Assembly (NCBI GenBank): GCA_041648755.1
Contig: JBAZOJ010000200.1
Coordinates: 1 to 6,880 of the forward strand
Source: JBAZOJ01 sp041648755
Lineage (GTDB): Bacteria > Planctomycetota > B143-G9
Reading direction: 5' to 3'
Length of the DNA stretch: 6,880 nt
A program made the position numbers and the translations under genes. Within the stretch, counting starts at the first letter, position 1, and the number at the start of each line of letters is the position of its first letter. Below, piece by piece: positions 1 through 5,976 of this stretch. A model generated the notes under the pieces. The model saw only the letters and a list, made by a program, of their open reading frames with translations, ran no database searches and was not told where the DNA came from.

Positions 1-70
1 TCCCCACGGCAGGCCGGCCATTGTACGAATCCCACAGGCAGCCGTGCTGCGCTGGTTCAAAAGGACGTAA
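1..70 (+). CDS. mutL: DNA mismatch repair protein MutL, C-terminal end (partial)
   Basis: Reading from base 2 gives PHGRPAIVRIPQ and ten more residues, ending at the TAA at 68-70. The lone T at base 1 would complete a TGT cysteine codon, which would give the CPHGRP motif found near the C-terminus of MutL, the dimerisation/endonuclease-type domain. In the family this motif lies a few tens of residues from the end, as here. MutL is the matchmaker ATPase of mismatch repair and acts with MutS. Only the last 22 codons are in the window, so catalytic residues cannot be judged. The stop is 5 bp before the miaA start, matching the common mutL-miaA gene pair and implying co-transcription. The fragment is too short to be certain, but motif and neighbour agree. 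Confidence 0.85.
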   Translation, partial: PHGRPAIVRIPQAAVLRWFKRT

Positions 71-75
71 AGAGA

Positions 76-1041
76 ATGACCCCCGACAAAACCATACGCG
101 TCATCATCGGCCCCACTGCTTCCGGCAAGGCCGCGCTGTCCGAGCGGATCGCCCCGCTGCTGAACGCCGAGATTATCTCGATGGACAGCATGAAGATCTA
201 CCGGTACATGGACATCGGCACGGCGAAGCCGTACCCCGATGTGCGCGCGAGAATACCCCACCACCAGATGGACATCCTGGATCCCTCCGAATCATATTCC
301 GTAGCGCAATACGTTGAGGATGCGTTGCGAATTGCCGACGAGATAACCGCGCGCGGTCGGGTGCCAGTCTTCTCCGGCGGGACAGCGCTGTATTTCAAAG
401 GAATTACCGAGGGCATCTTCGAAGGGCCGCCGCCGGACGAGGCCTTGCGCGATGAGCTAAAAGCGGAAGCCGAGCGGGATGGCGTGGCATCGCTTCTATC
501 GAAACTCGCGGCGGTTGACCCGGAGAGTGCTACGCGCATACAGTCGAACGATGTCAGGCGTATCGTCCGCGCCCTGGAAGTGTATCGCAAGACCGGTGTA
601 ACGATATCGAGTCTGCAAACTCAATTCGGCAAGGGCAGGCCCGGCTATCGCTTCCTGACACTTGGCGTTCTTCCGGAGCGCGAACACTGCTACGAGCGCT
701 GCGATATCCGTGTTGACCGAATGCAAAGGAAGGGGCTCGCCGCGGAGGCCAGGAACGTATTCGAGCGCTTCCCGTGCCTGGGAAAGGGCCCGCGCCAAGC
801 GGTAGGCTACAAGGAGTTTTTTGACGTTTTCGAGGGGAAATCAGCCATAGAGCAGGTCTATGCGCAGATAAAACTCGACACAAGGCACTTCGCCCGCCGT
901 CAATACATGTGGTTCCGCAAATTCACGACGGTGAAATGGGTGCCAATGATGCGTGGCGATGACGTGGAACGGCTGCTGCGGCGCTGCCAGGTTGACTACC
1001 CGGAGTTCTTCAGCTCCGACGATGCACCTGCTCGCCCGTAA
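76..1041 (+). CDS. miaA: tRNA dimethylallyltransferase MiaA
   Basis: This 321-residue cytoplasmic enzyme transfers a dimethylallyl group from DMAPP to N6 of A37 in tRNAs reading UNN codons, the first step toward ms2i6A. Visible motifs in order are the P-loop GPTASGKA (residues 12-19), the DSMKIYRYMDIGTAKP block (37-52; family D-S-M-Q-V/I-Y-R-x-M-D-I-G-T-A-K), PHHQMDILDP (61-70), GGTALYFKGI (101-110), the NDVRRIVRALEVY block (158-170), QAVGYKE (241-247) and TRHFARRQYMWFRK (269-282), equivalent to the T-R-x-x-A-K-R-Q-x-x-W-x-R tRNA-contact segment. Length is normal (family about 300-320). The ATG at 76 is preceded by AAAAGGA and lies 5 bp after the mutL stop, so the two are probably translated from one message. 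Nothing appears broken, and the call is secure. Confidence 0.97.
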   Translation: MTPDKTIRVIIGPTASGKAALSERIAPLLNAEIISMDSMKIYRYMDIGTAKPYPDVRARIPHHQMDILDPSESYSVAQYVEDALRIADEITARGRVPVFSGGTALYFKGITEGIFEGPPPDEALRDELKAEAERDGVASLLSKLAAVDPESATRIQSNDVRRIVRALEVYRKTGVTISSLQTQFGKGRPGYRFLTLGVLPEREHCYERCDIRVDRMQRKGLAAEARNVFERFPCLGKGPRQAVGYKEFFDVFEGKSAIEQVYAQIKLDTRHFARRQYMWFRKFTTVKWVPMMRGDDVERLLRRCQVDYPEFFSSDDAPARP

Positions 1042-1202
1042 CGCGACCTCGCCTGAAATTCTGCCGCAAAACGAAACTCCGGAAATTCCTGAACGTAAGA
1101 TTATCGTTAGGGAGTCGCTTTTCTGAGCACTTTCCGTCGTTTTGCGTTACTGAACCGAGTCGGCCGTCAACTTCCGATGGTTTTCCCTGGAGGCGATGGT
1201 TC
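1042..1202 (+). promoter_or_regulatory. Intergenic region upstream of the fur-family gene, with GAAATTC repeats
   Basis: This is a 161-bp spacer with no hairpin-plus-T-run terminator. The heptamer GAAATTC occurs at 1055-1061 and 1082-1088, the second inside the palindrome GGAAATTCC. It occurs a third time just inside the regulator gene at 1281-1287, within CAGAAATTCTG. An AT-richer imperfect inverted repeat starting AACG and ending CGTT lies at about 1092-1108. Fur-family genes are often autoregulated, so these are candidate operator elements. No convincing -35/-10 pair was found, and the assignment is inference from position and repetition only. Confidence 0.25.
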
Positions 1203-1610
1203 GTGATAATCAGAAATACAAGGCAGCGGGACGCCATCAGGAACGTGTTCCTGTCGCATGTTCGTCCAATGAGCCCTGCAGAAATTCTGAAACACGCGCG
1301 TGGATATGCGCCGAAGGTTGGCATCGCGACAGTCTACCGGAATCTCAAGGAACTCTGCGACGACGGCTTCCTGACTGCTATTGATGTTCCCGGTGTCGCA
1401 GGCTCCTACTACGAGCAGGCGAGCCGAAGTACCCCTCAGCATTTCTTGTGCACCAAGTGCCAGAAGCTCTATCCTGCGCGGGGGCGGATTTCCGCGATTG
1501 AGAAAATGGTTCCCGATGGCTTCGAATTGTCCACGCACAAGGTGTTCCTTTTTGGCTCCTGTCGTGAATGCCTCAAGGTGCCCGAGATGCGTGCGGCACG
1601 GGGACGTTGA
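1203..1610 (+). CDS. Fur-family transcriptional regulator with a degenerate regulatory metal site
   Basis: The 135-residue protein has the Fur layout. A winged-helix DNA-binding domain (about 1-65) holds the recognition-helix signature VGIATVYRNLKEL (39-51), and the dimerisation domain follows. The structural zinc site is intact: CTKC at 83-86 and CREC at 120-123. Aligned by eye to B. subtilis PerR, the regulatory site is poor. H80 fits PerR H93 and E71 may fit D85, but the positions of H37, H91 and D104 fall on P22, P78 and P91. A His remains at 112. The start is GTG at 1203, 9 nt after a perfect GGAGG (1189-1193). An ATG at 1196 is out of frame. It lies 161 bp after miaA and 107 bp before the membrane cluster, so its targets are unknown. 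Subfamily (Fur, PerR, Zur, Irr-like) cannot be assigned. Confidence 0.9.
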   Translation: MIIRNTRQRDAIRNVFLSHVRPMSPAEILKHARGYAPKVGIATVYRNLKELCDDGFLTAIDVPGVAGSYYEQASRSTPQHFLCTKCQKLYPARGRISAIEKMVPDGFELSTHKVFLFGSCRECLKVPEMRAARGR

Positions 1611-1655
1611 CCTTCCCGCTCGGAGGATTCCTCTGTAAATCCCGTTTGACGCCGT

Positions 1656-1661
1656 TATAAT
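1656..1661 (+). promoter_or_regulatory. Candidate -10 box for the membrane-protein cluster
   Basis: A perfect TATAAT lies 56 bp upstream of the first DUF2157-type start, within the 107-bp gap after the regulator gene. The place for a -35 box (17-nt spacing, 1633-1638) reads CTGTAA, a poor match. The nearby TTGACG at 1645-1650 is only 5 nt away and cannot be the partner. The cluster may therefore have its own promoter, possibly activator-dependent, but this rests on one hexamer. Confidence 0.35.
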
Positions 1662-1717
1662 ATCTGCTTGCCGGATTCTGTCCGCGCACGCGAGCGGAGC
1701 ACTGCAACGGAGGTTCA

Positions 1718-3076
1718 ATGCAGGGGAAATACGTCCGATGGCTTTACGACCAGTTGCCTGAACTGGTGACCAAGGGAGTCCTTACCGAGGACTCGGCCGC
1801 CGCTCTGCGCAGGCATTACGGCGAGCCGCAGTCAACCGATTACCGCAAAGTCACAGTGATAGTGTTCGCCATGCTGGGCGCAGTGCTGGTGGGGCTGGGG
1901 ATTATCCTCCTGTTCGCCAGCAACTGGGAGAACCTCAGCCGTCCAGCCAGGGCGGTTCTCTCGCTGCTTCCGCTTCTGGCCGCGCAAGCCATCGCGGGTT
2001 ACACCCTTTGGAAGAAGAACGACAGTATTGCCTGGCGCGAGGGTTCGGCAGCGTTCCTTATCCTCACAATTGGCTCTTCCATCGCGCTTGTCTCCCAGAC
2101 GTACAGCATCATGAGCGACATCGAGAAGTTCCTGATCGTCTGGGCGCTGCTTTCATTGCCGGTCTTCTACCTTCTGAGATCCGCCATTGGCTTGCTTGGT
2201 TACATGGCCATCATCGTGGCTTGGACGATCTGCGCCAGTGATGCCAATTCGTGGTGGTTGGAGGCTGGATGGCCATCATACGCTCTTTACTATATTCCCT
2301 TGCACATAGCGGCCGCGCCGTTTGTCGCATGGCTCGCCATGCAGCGTGCTCGCCCGGTGGCGTCGTTCCTTGCTGTGGCAGGTGGTGTTCTCGCTGTGAC
2401 CTTGGGCCTTGGCTTCTTTCTTAATGCCGGAAGATTCACCGAAAGCCAGATTTTCTTCTTCTATCTGCTGTGGACAGCGGCATTGTACTGTCTCGCCTCG
2501 TACGCATACCCGAAGTCCAATTCCATTCTGTCGCGGTTCCTGGCAAATGTCTCAGGGTTTGCGCTTGTTATCATGCTGACAGTATTTACTTTCACATACG
2601 GGATCTGGGATGACTCCTCACGCGATCTCTTCAGAGCCCCCCGGTTCTTCAGCTCCAATGTCAACTGGCAGGTGCTCGTGATAGGCATCGGGCTCGCAAT
2701 CGCCTGGTGTCTGTCGTTCGTCGTCATACTGCGACAGTTGAAGCCTGCCCGGATCATTCTTGGCGCTTTGCCCCTGGTGTATATCGCCTGCGCCGGGCTG
2801 GGGCTTGCCACCAACGAGACCTTACCCGCTATCGTAGCGAACATCCTCATGTTAGCCGCAGGAGTGGACTATATTCGCCAAGGGATCACCGGGAAGAGCC
2901 TTCTTGCCGTCAATAAAGGAATGGGGCTCGTGGCTCTGCTCATCATCTGTCGGTTTTTCGATACCGACCTTGACTTTGTTGTGCGCGGCATTGGCTTCAT
3001 AGTCGTGGGCGCCGCGTTCTTCGGGGTTAACGCGCTCCTTGTCCGGAAGATGAGAAGAGAGGAGGCGCAGAAATGA
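1718..3076 (+). CDS. DUF2157-type polytopic membrane protein (first paralog)
   Basis: This 452-residue inner-membrane protein has unknown biochemical function. A soluble N-terminal segment (about 1-42) carries QLPELVTKGVLTEDSAAALR, the W/L-x-x-x-G-x-I/L-T-x-x-x-A-x-x-L pattern of DUF2157. About 13-14 hydrophobic segments follow, roughly at 46-67, 77-96, 111-131, 137-153, 156-173, 189-207, 213-234, 244-263, 276-295, 318-338, 346-363, 369-385, 401-415 and 423-442. The family motif LFASNWENLSRPAR (65-78) sits after the first helix. The C-terminus has CRFFDTDLDFVVRG (411-424) and a basic tail. The ATG follows GGAGG (1709-1713) by 4 nt. The stop overlaps the next start as ATGA, indicating translational coupling to the GDYXXLXY protein, a known partner family of DUF2157. 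It is paralogous to the protein at 3752-5167. Confidence 0.85.
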   Translation: MQGKYVRWLYDQLPELVTKGVLTEDSAAALRRHYGEPQSTDYRKVTVIVFAMLGAVLVGLGIILLFASNWENLSRPARAVLSLLPLLAAQAIAGYTLWKKNDSIAWREGSAAFLILTIGSSIALVSQTYSIMSDIEKFLIVWALLSLPVFYLLRSAIGLLGYMAIIVAWTICASDANSWWLEAGWPSYALYYIPLHIAAAPFVAWLAMQRARPVASFLAVAGGVLAVTLGLGFFLNAGRFTESQIFFFYLLWTAALYCLASYAYPKSNSILSRFLANVSGFALVIMLTVFTFTYGIWDDSSRDLFRAPRFFSSNVNWQVLVIGIGLAIAWCLSFVVILRQLKPARIILGALPLVYIACAGLGLATNETLPAIVANILMLAAGVDYIRQGITGKSLLAVNKGMGLVALLIICRFFDTDLDFVVRGIGFIVVGAAFFGVNALLVRKMRREEAQK

Positions 3077-3696
3077 AAAGCGTAGTGCTTGTTCTGTTCG
3101 CGGTTGTTTGCGTTGCGCAACTCGCCGCCCCCACATCCATTATCTACCGGCATGAGACAGCACTTGCCAAGGGAAAGCTGTACAAGTTCCGGGTTATGCC
3201 CCGTGACCCGTACGATGCTTTTCGCGGTCGCTACATCACTCTGAACTTCGTGCAGAAGGATCTGACACTGAAGTACGGCCCCGGCTTCCGCCAAGGAGAT
3301 AAGGCCTATGCGAAGTTCGAAGAGGATGCCGAAGGCTTCGCGGTGCTCAAATCAGTCTCGTACAAACCTCCTTCTGACGATGACTACGTTGAGTCGGAGG
3401 GTGATTTCCCATCGGTATATGAAACGCACACCTTCGAAATGCCCAACAACGTGCTGTACCTGAACGAACATCTCGCCCCCGAAGCCGAGCGCATCTACCG
3501 TGAAGCGAGCCGGGTTGCGGGCCACTGCTGGGTGACCGTGCGAGTGTACCGCGGCGCGGCAATCCTCGCCGACCTGTTCGTTGATGGGAAACGCATCCAG
3601 GAATTCGCTGCCAATCCCCCGCCAACCGGCTGGTTGAATACACCCACCCCGAGCCCGACTCCGAGCCCGACGGCGGACAACAGCACGCCCAGATAG
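3073..3696 (+). CDS. GDYXXLXY-type membrane-anchored protein with Pro/Thr/Ser tail
   Basis: The product has 207 residues. Residues 1-20 form an uncleaved anchor or signal peptide (MKS followed by a Val/Leu/Ala-rich stretch). The rest is probably outside the cytoplasm. The segment PRDPYDAFRGRYITLNF (43-59) matches the family signature DPRDxLRGDYxxLxY, with Asp replaced by Arg (G-R-Y) and the last Tyr by Phe. A second family-like block at 154-175 (VTVRVYRGAAILADLF onward) resembles the C-terminal strand. The tail (189-200) is TPTPSPTPSPT, encoded by a short tandem repeat. The ATG overlaps the upstream stop and follows GGAGG (3061-3065) by 7 nt. Role unknown. Such proteins are usually coded beside DUF2157/DUF4401 membrane proteins, as here, so it may be their extracytoplasmic partner. 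Confidence 0.8.
   Translation: MKSVVLVLFAVVCVAQLAAPTSIIYRHETALAKGKLYKFRVMPRDPYDAFRGRYITLNFVQKDLTLKYGPGFRQGDKAYAKFEEDAEGFAVLKSVSYKPPSDDDYVESEGDFPSVYETHTFEMPNNVLYLNEHLAPEAERIYREASRVAGHCWVTVRVYRGAAILADLFVDGKRIQEFAANPPPTGWLNTPTPSPTPSPTADNSTPR
3649..3671 (+). repeat. 12-bp tandem repeat encoding P-S-P-T
   Basis: CCGAGCCCGACT (3649-3660) is followed by 11 of the same 12 bases (3661-3671). It codes for two P-S-P-T units in the tail of the GDYXXLXY protein. Such Pro/Thr/Ser stretches are commonly flexible linkers or tails outside the membrane, and the copy number can change by slippage. Confidence 0.7.
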
Positions 3697-3712
3697 AATA
3701 ACATTTTCGGGT

Positions 3713-3730
3713 GCCCTGTCTTATCAGGGC
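3713..3730 (+). other. Intergenic RNA hairpin before the second DUF2157 gene
   Basis: GCCCTG (3713-3718), loop TCTTAT, and CAGGGC (3725-3730) form a perfect 6-bp stem. GGTGC (3710-3714) and GCACC (3734-3738) offer an alternative or extended pairing around it. No T-run follows, so it is not a typical terminator. It fills most of the 55-bp gap and ends 10 nt before the AGGGGG ribosome-binding site (3741-3746). It could stabilise the message, attenuate, or tune translation. Function is inference. Confidence 0.4.
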
Positions 3731-3751
3731 CTTGCACCAAAGGGGGCTGAG

Positions 3752-5167
3752 ATGAACGGACAGTCTGACAGCGCCAAGGAGCGGCCGAACAAGGATCGTG
3801 GCCGACAGATCGTCGAAGACCTGCCGGAGCTGGTCAAGCGAGGCGTGATTTCGGAAGACGCCGCCCGCTCCCTTCGGGAGTACTACCTGGGTTCGACTGA
3901 CAAAGCAGCCGTCCATACAAGTCTCCAGGCACTGCAAATGCTTGGCGGCGCGGTCGTCATCTTCGGAGTAGCCATTCTCCTATGGTGGTTCTGGGACAGG
4001 TTTTCCAGGGAGACGCGCATCGCGGTGTCGTTCCTGCCTGTCTTGGCGGGAATCGCCACGGTAGTGTTCGCACGAGTTGCACAGCGAGGCGAACGGCTCT
4101 GGGGCGAGGCAGGGGCGTGGGCGCTCGCAGTTGGCATGTGTGCGTCGTTTGGGCTCTTCTGTCACAACGCGGAGGTCTCACTGTCCGGAACGTCTAAGGT
4201 GCTGATTATGGCGTTCCTCAGCCTTTCCGTCTTGTACGCAACCCGATCAAAAGCGGTTTGGTTCTGCTTTGTGCCATTTCTCTGCATAATGACTCTCATA
4301 ATAGGGAACAGCGATGTGGGGCCCGCCCGGAACTATATCCTTTTGGTACACTTGCTGGCCCTGCCTTTTGCGCTATACCAGACATTTGCATCGGGGCTTG
4401 CGGGCGGTCACAGGGATCAGGTAATAGTCACGTTCCTCCTGGCCTGCGCGTTTGATTTCGGAGTGTTCCTCTATATGGCCGGCCTCGGGAGTGCGCACTT
4501 CGTTCTTTTCTGCGTCCTGGCAGCCGCACTTGTTTATGGCGCGGGCCTCCTGCTACAGAAACAACAGGGACCTCATGCATTCCGGGGGGTTCGATGGGTC
4601 GGGTTCCTGTCCATTGTCGCCCTTCTCGCATTCGGCTCGATCGCCAACGTGTGGGAGAACTCAATATTTGGAAGCGGACCCATGTCGCTGTTTGTCAGCT
4701 TCGACACGATGCTGCTGCGGGAGCCACTGTTCTGGCAATCAGCACTGGTGTTCGCTTTCTTGATTGCCGGGTGGTTGCTGATCCTGTTCCGACTGAGCAA
4801 AACAAGCAATCGCCACGAAGTGCTTTTATGCTCTCTTCCGTTGCTCCACTTGTTCTTGCAGTTCTGCTATGCCGTCGCCGTTCCCAGGTATCTGTCGGCT
4901 GAGGATTCGAAGATGGTTCTGGCCATCACCGCAAGCGTCGTGCTGGCGATTGTCGGGGTCAGCAGAATCTGGAAAGGATTCGCGGAAGGCGATCGGGATC
5001 AGTTGAACAACGGTCTGATAGCATTTGCGTTTCTGGTGCTCTTCCGCGGTTTCGACACGTCATTCTCCGCGCTCTCGCGGGGGCTGATGATCATCGCCGT
5101 GGGCGTCGGCCTGATCATTGCGCATACAATGTTCGCGCGCAGGAAGAAGGCAGAGGCGGGCGGGTAG
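3752..5167 (+). CDS. DUF2157-type polytopic membrane protein (second, diverged paralog)
   Basis: This 471-residue inner-membrane protein is paralogous to the one at 1718-3076. A hydrophilic 20-residue extension precedes DLPELVKRGVISEDAARSL (23-41), which aligns with the N-terminal motif of the first paralog. The C-terminal FRGFDTSFSALSRG (431-444) aligns with its RFFDT...RG motif. About 12-14 hydrophobic segments lie between, for example 60-80, 90-107, 121-137, 149-163, 168-184, 194-210, 224-242, 248-268, 284-298, 326-346, 357-376 and 389-404. The A-x-N-W motif of the first paralog is replaced here by LWWFWDRFSRETR (77-89), so the two are not simple duplicates. The start follows AGGGGG by 5 nt. 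Being polytopic and next to GDYXXLXY, it could alternatively be classed with DUF4401. Function unknown; it may form a hetero-oligomer with its neighbours. Confidence 0.75.
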   Translation: MNGQSDSAKERPNKDRGRQIVEDLPELVKRGVISEDAARSLREYYLGSTDKAAVHTSLQALQMLGGAVVIFGVAILLWWFWDRFSRETRIAVSFLPVLAGIATVVFARVAQRGERLWGEAGAWALAVGMCASFGLFCHNAEVSLSGTSKVLIMAFLSLSVLYATRSKAVWFCFVPFLCIMTLIIGNSDVGPARNYILLVHLLALPFALYQTFASGLAGGHRDQVIVTFLLACAFDFGVFLYMAGLGSAHFVLFCVLAAALVYGAGLLLQKQQGPHAFRGVRWVGFLSIVALLAFGSIANVWENSIFGSGPMSLFVSFDTMLLREPLFWQSALVFAFLIAGWLLILFRLSKTSNRHEVLLCSLPLLHLFLQFCYAVAVPRYLSAEDSKMVLAITASVVLAIVGVSRIWKGFAEGDRDQLNNGLIAFAFLVLFRGFDTSFSALSRGLMIIAVGVGLIIAHTMFARRKKAEAGG

Positions 5168-5185
5168 AGCGTCCGGTGTGATTGC

Positions 5186-5938
5186 TTAGAGCATTCCAGC
5201 TCTTTTCAAGGCTTCGCGCACCGCTTTGGGGAAGCCTTTAAGGGGCACTCGCGGGGGGTAACCTACTACATCTGTAATCCCCGTCGCTGCTGCAGCTTCA
5301 AAAGCCTCAAAGACGCAGAGAAACGGAACATCCGGGTAGCTGTCGACGACCACCATGAACTTCGTCGCGTCGATGGTTTCGGATTTCACGTGCTCTATTC
5401 TGTCGCGGATCTGTGCGGCGGATGTCACCTGCTGGTTGTCGACTGACCAGACGAGACTCTCCTCTTCCGATATGCACATTATCATGATGACAAATACATC
5501 CATGTCATACATCCAGCGGCTCTCCAGCAACCTATGTAGGCCGACGCTGAATCGGGCTTTCTCACCGATCTTGCCCCAAAACACTTGCAGGAATCCATCT
5601 GCTGCGCAGAGGCATGTCGCGAACTGCAGCAAGACCACTCGAGTTTCCGGTGCCGATCGAATCACAATCGGAGTAGAGAGCTTTCCATCCGTGCCAGATA
5701 GTCGAGAAGTGTCAACCGCGCGAGCCTGCAAGTACGCATCGAGTTCTGCCCATGTGAGAGATTTGCCCCCAATGGAAACGTACCCGTCGCTATCGGGATC
5801 GTTTGCCTTGCCGATGGCGGGCACTGCGGAAACAAGGATTTCTATCTCCGAATTGGGTGAAGGCTGCCCCGGCTTGACGGACCAACTGCATCCGCAGAAT
5901 AGCATTACAGCGATAAGAACGAGCGTGACGGGTCTCAT
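5186..5938 (-). CDS. Lipoprotein with two degenerate ExbD/TolR-like domains (copy A)
   Basis: The product has 250 residues. A signal peptide with LFCGC gives a probable lipidated Cys17 with Ser at +2, suggesting an outer-membrane or periplasm-facing lipoprotein. A short linker (18-30) precedes domain 1, which has SIGGKSLTWAELDAYL (55-70) then IVIRSAPETR (91-100) and a helix. Domain 2 has WSVDNQQVTSAAQIRDRI (164-181), then KFMVVVDSYPDVPF (193-206), EAFEAAAATGITDVV (211-225) and P-x-x-V-P-L. Both repeat the ExbD periplasmic order: strand, G/D-x-x-V/L, helix, VVI-x-x-D/P-x-x-P, helix, A-G-I-x-x-V. The similarity is by eye. The ExbD transmembrane helix and its proton-path Asp are absent, so energy coupling is unlikely. 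The ATG follows AAGGGA. It lies 38 bp downstream of paralog B, probably in the same transcript. Function unknown. Confidence 0.75.
   Translation of the reverse strand: MRPVTLVLIAVMLFCGCSWSVKPGQPSPNSEIEILVSAVPAIGKANDPDSDGYVSIGGKSLTWAELDAYLQARAVDTSRLSGTDGKLSTPIVIRSAPETRVVLLQFATCLCAADGFLQVFWGKIGEKARFSVGLHRLLESRWMYDMDVFVIMIMCISEEESLVWSVDNQQVTSAAQIRDRIEHVKSETIDATKFMVVVDSYPDVPFLCVFEAFEAAAATGITDVVGYPPRVPLKGFPKAVREALKRAGML
5188..5206 (+). terminator. Weak candidate terminator of the membrane-protein cluster
   Basis: AGAGC (5188-5192), loop ATTCCA, GCTCT (5199-5203) and TTT to 5206 form a short stem-loop with a short T-run, 20 bp after the stop at 5167. It overlaps the 3' end of the convergent lipoprotein gene. 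Five base pairs and three or four Ts are marginal for intrinsic termination. Confidence 0.3.
5208..5238. repeat. 8-bp perfect inverted repeat at the convergent gene ends
   Basis: AAGGCTTC (5208-5215) and GAAGCCTT (5231-5238) are perfect reverse complements with a 15-nt loop. They lie inside the last codons of the lipoprotein gene and just past the candidate terminator, so either strand's transcript could fold here. It may help separate the converging transcripts, or be a chance result of the coding sequence (P-K-A-V-R-E-A-L-K). Confidence 0.3.
5779..5925 (-). repeat. 147-bp near-identical direct repeat, copy in lipoprotein A
   Basis: This block matches 6591-6737 at 145 of 147 positions with a constant offset of 812 bp. 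The differences are at 5857/6669 and 5863/6675. It covers residues 5-53 of lipoprotein A: most of the signal peptide, the lipobox and the linker into the first domain. Identity falls to about 69% (22/32) in the flanking codons on the downstream side, and the first four codons also differ. The edges are therefore sharp and lie within the genes. Confidence 0.95.
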
Positions 5939-5976
5939 CTCGTCCCTTCTTTCTCGCTTCCAGTGCTATGGTACAT

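Noticed and set aside
1196..1384. ATG at 1196 as start of a 62-codon gene
   Set aside because: It overlaps the Fur-family gene in another frame and is only 2 nt from the GGAGG, whereas the GTG at 1203 is properly spaced and opens the family-matching frame.
1645..1661. TTGACG plus TATAAT as a sigma-70 promoter
   Set aside because: The hexamers are separated by 5 nt instead of about 17, so they cannot act as a -35/-10 pair; only the -10 was kept as a weak candidate.
1167..1718. A 183-codon minus-strand open frame opposite the Fur-family gene
   Set aside because: The Fur-family protein on the + strand has clear family motifs and a good ribosome-binding site; the antisense product has none.
3347..3937. 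A 196-codon minus-strand open frame across the GDYXXLXY gene end and second DUF2157 start
   Set aside because: It is low-complexity, rich in Arg/Gly/Ser/Pro, lies opposite two supported genes, and crosses their intergenic hairpin.
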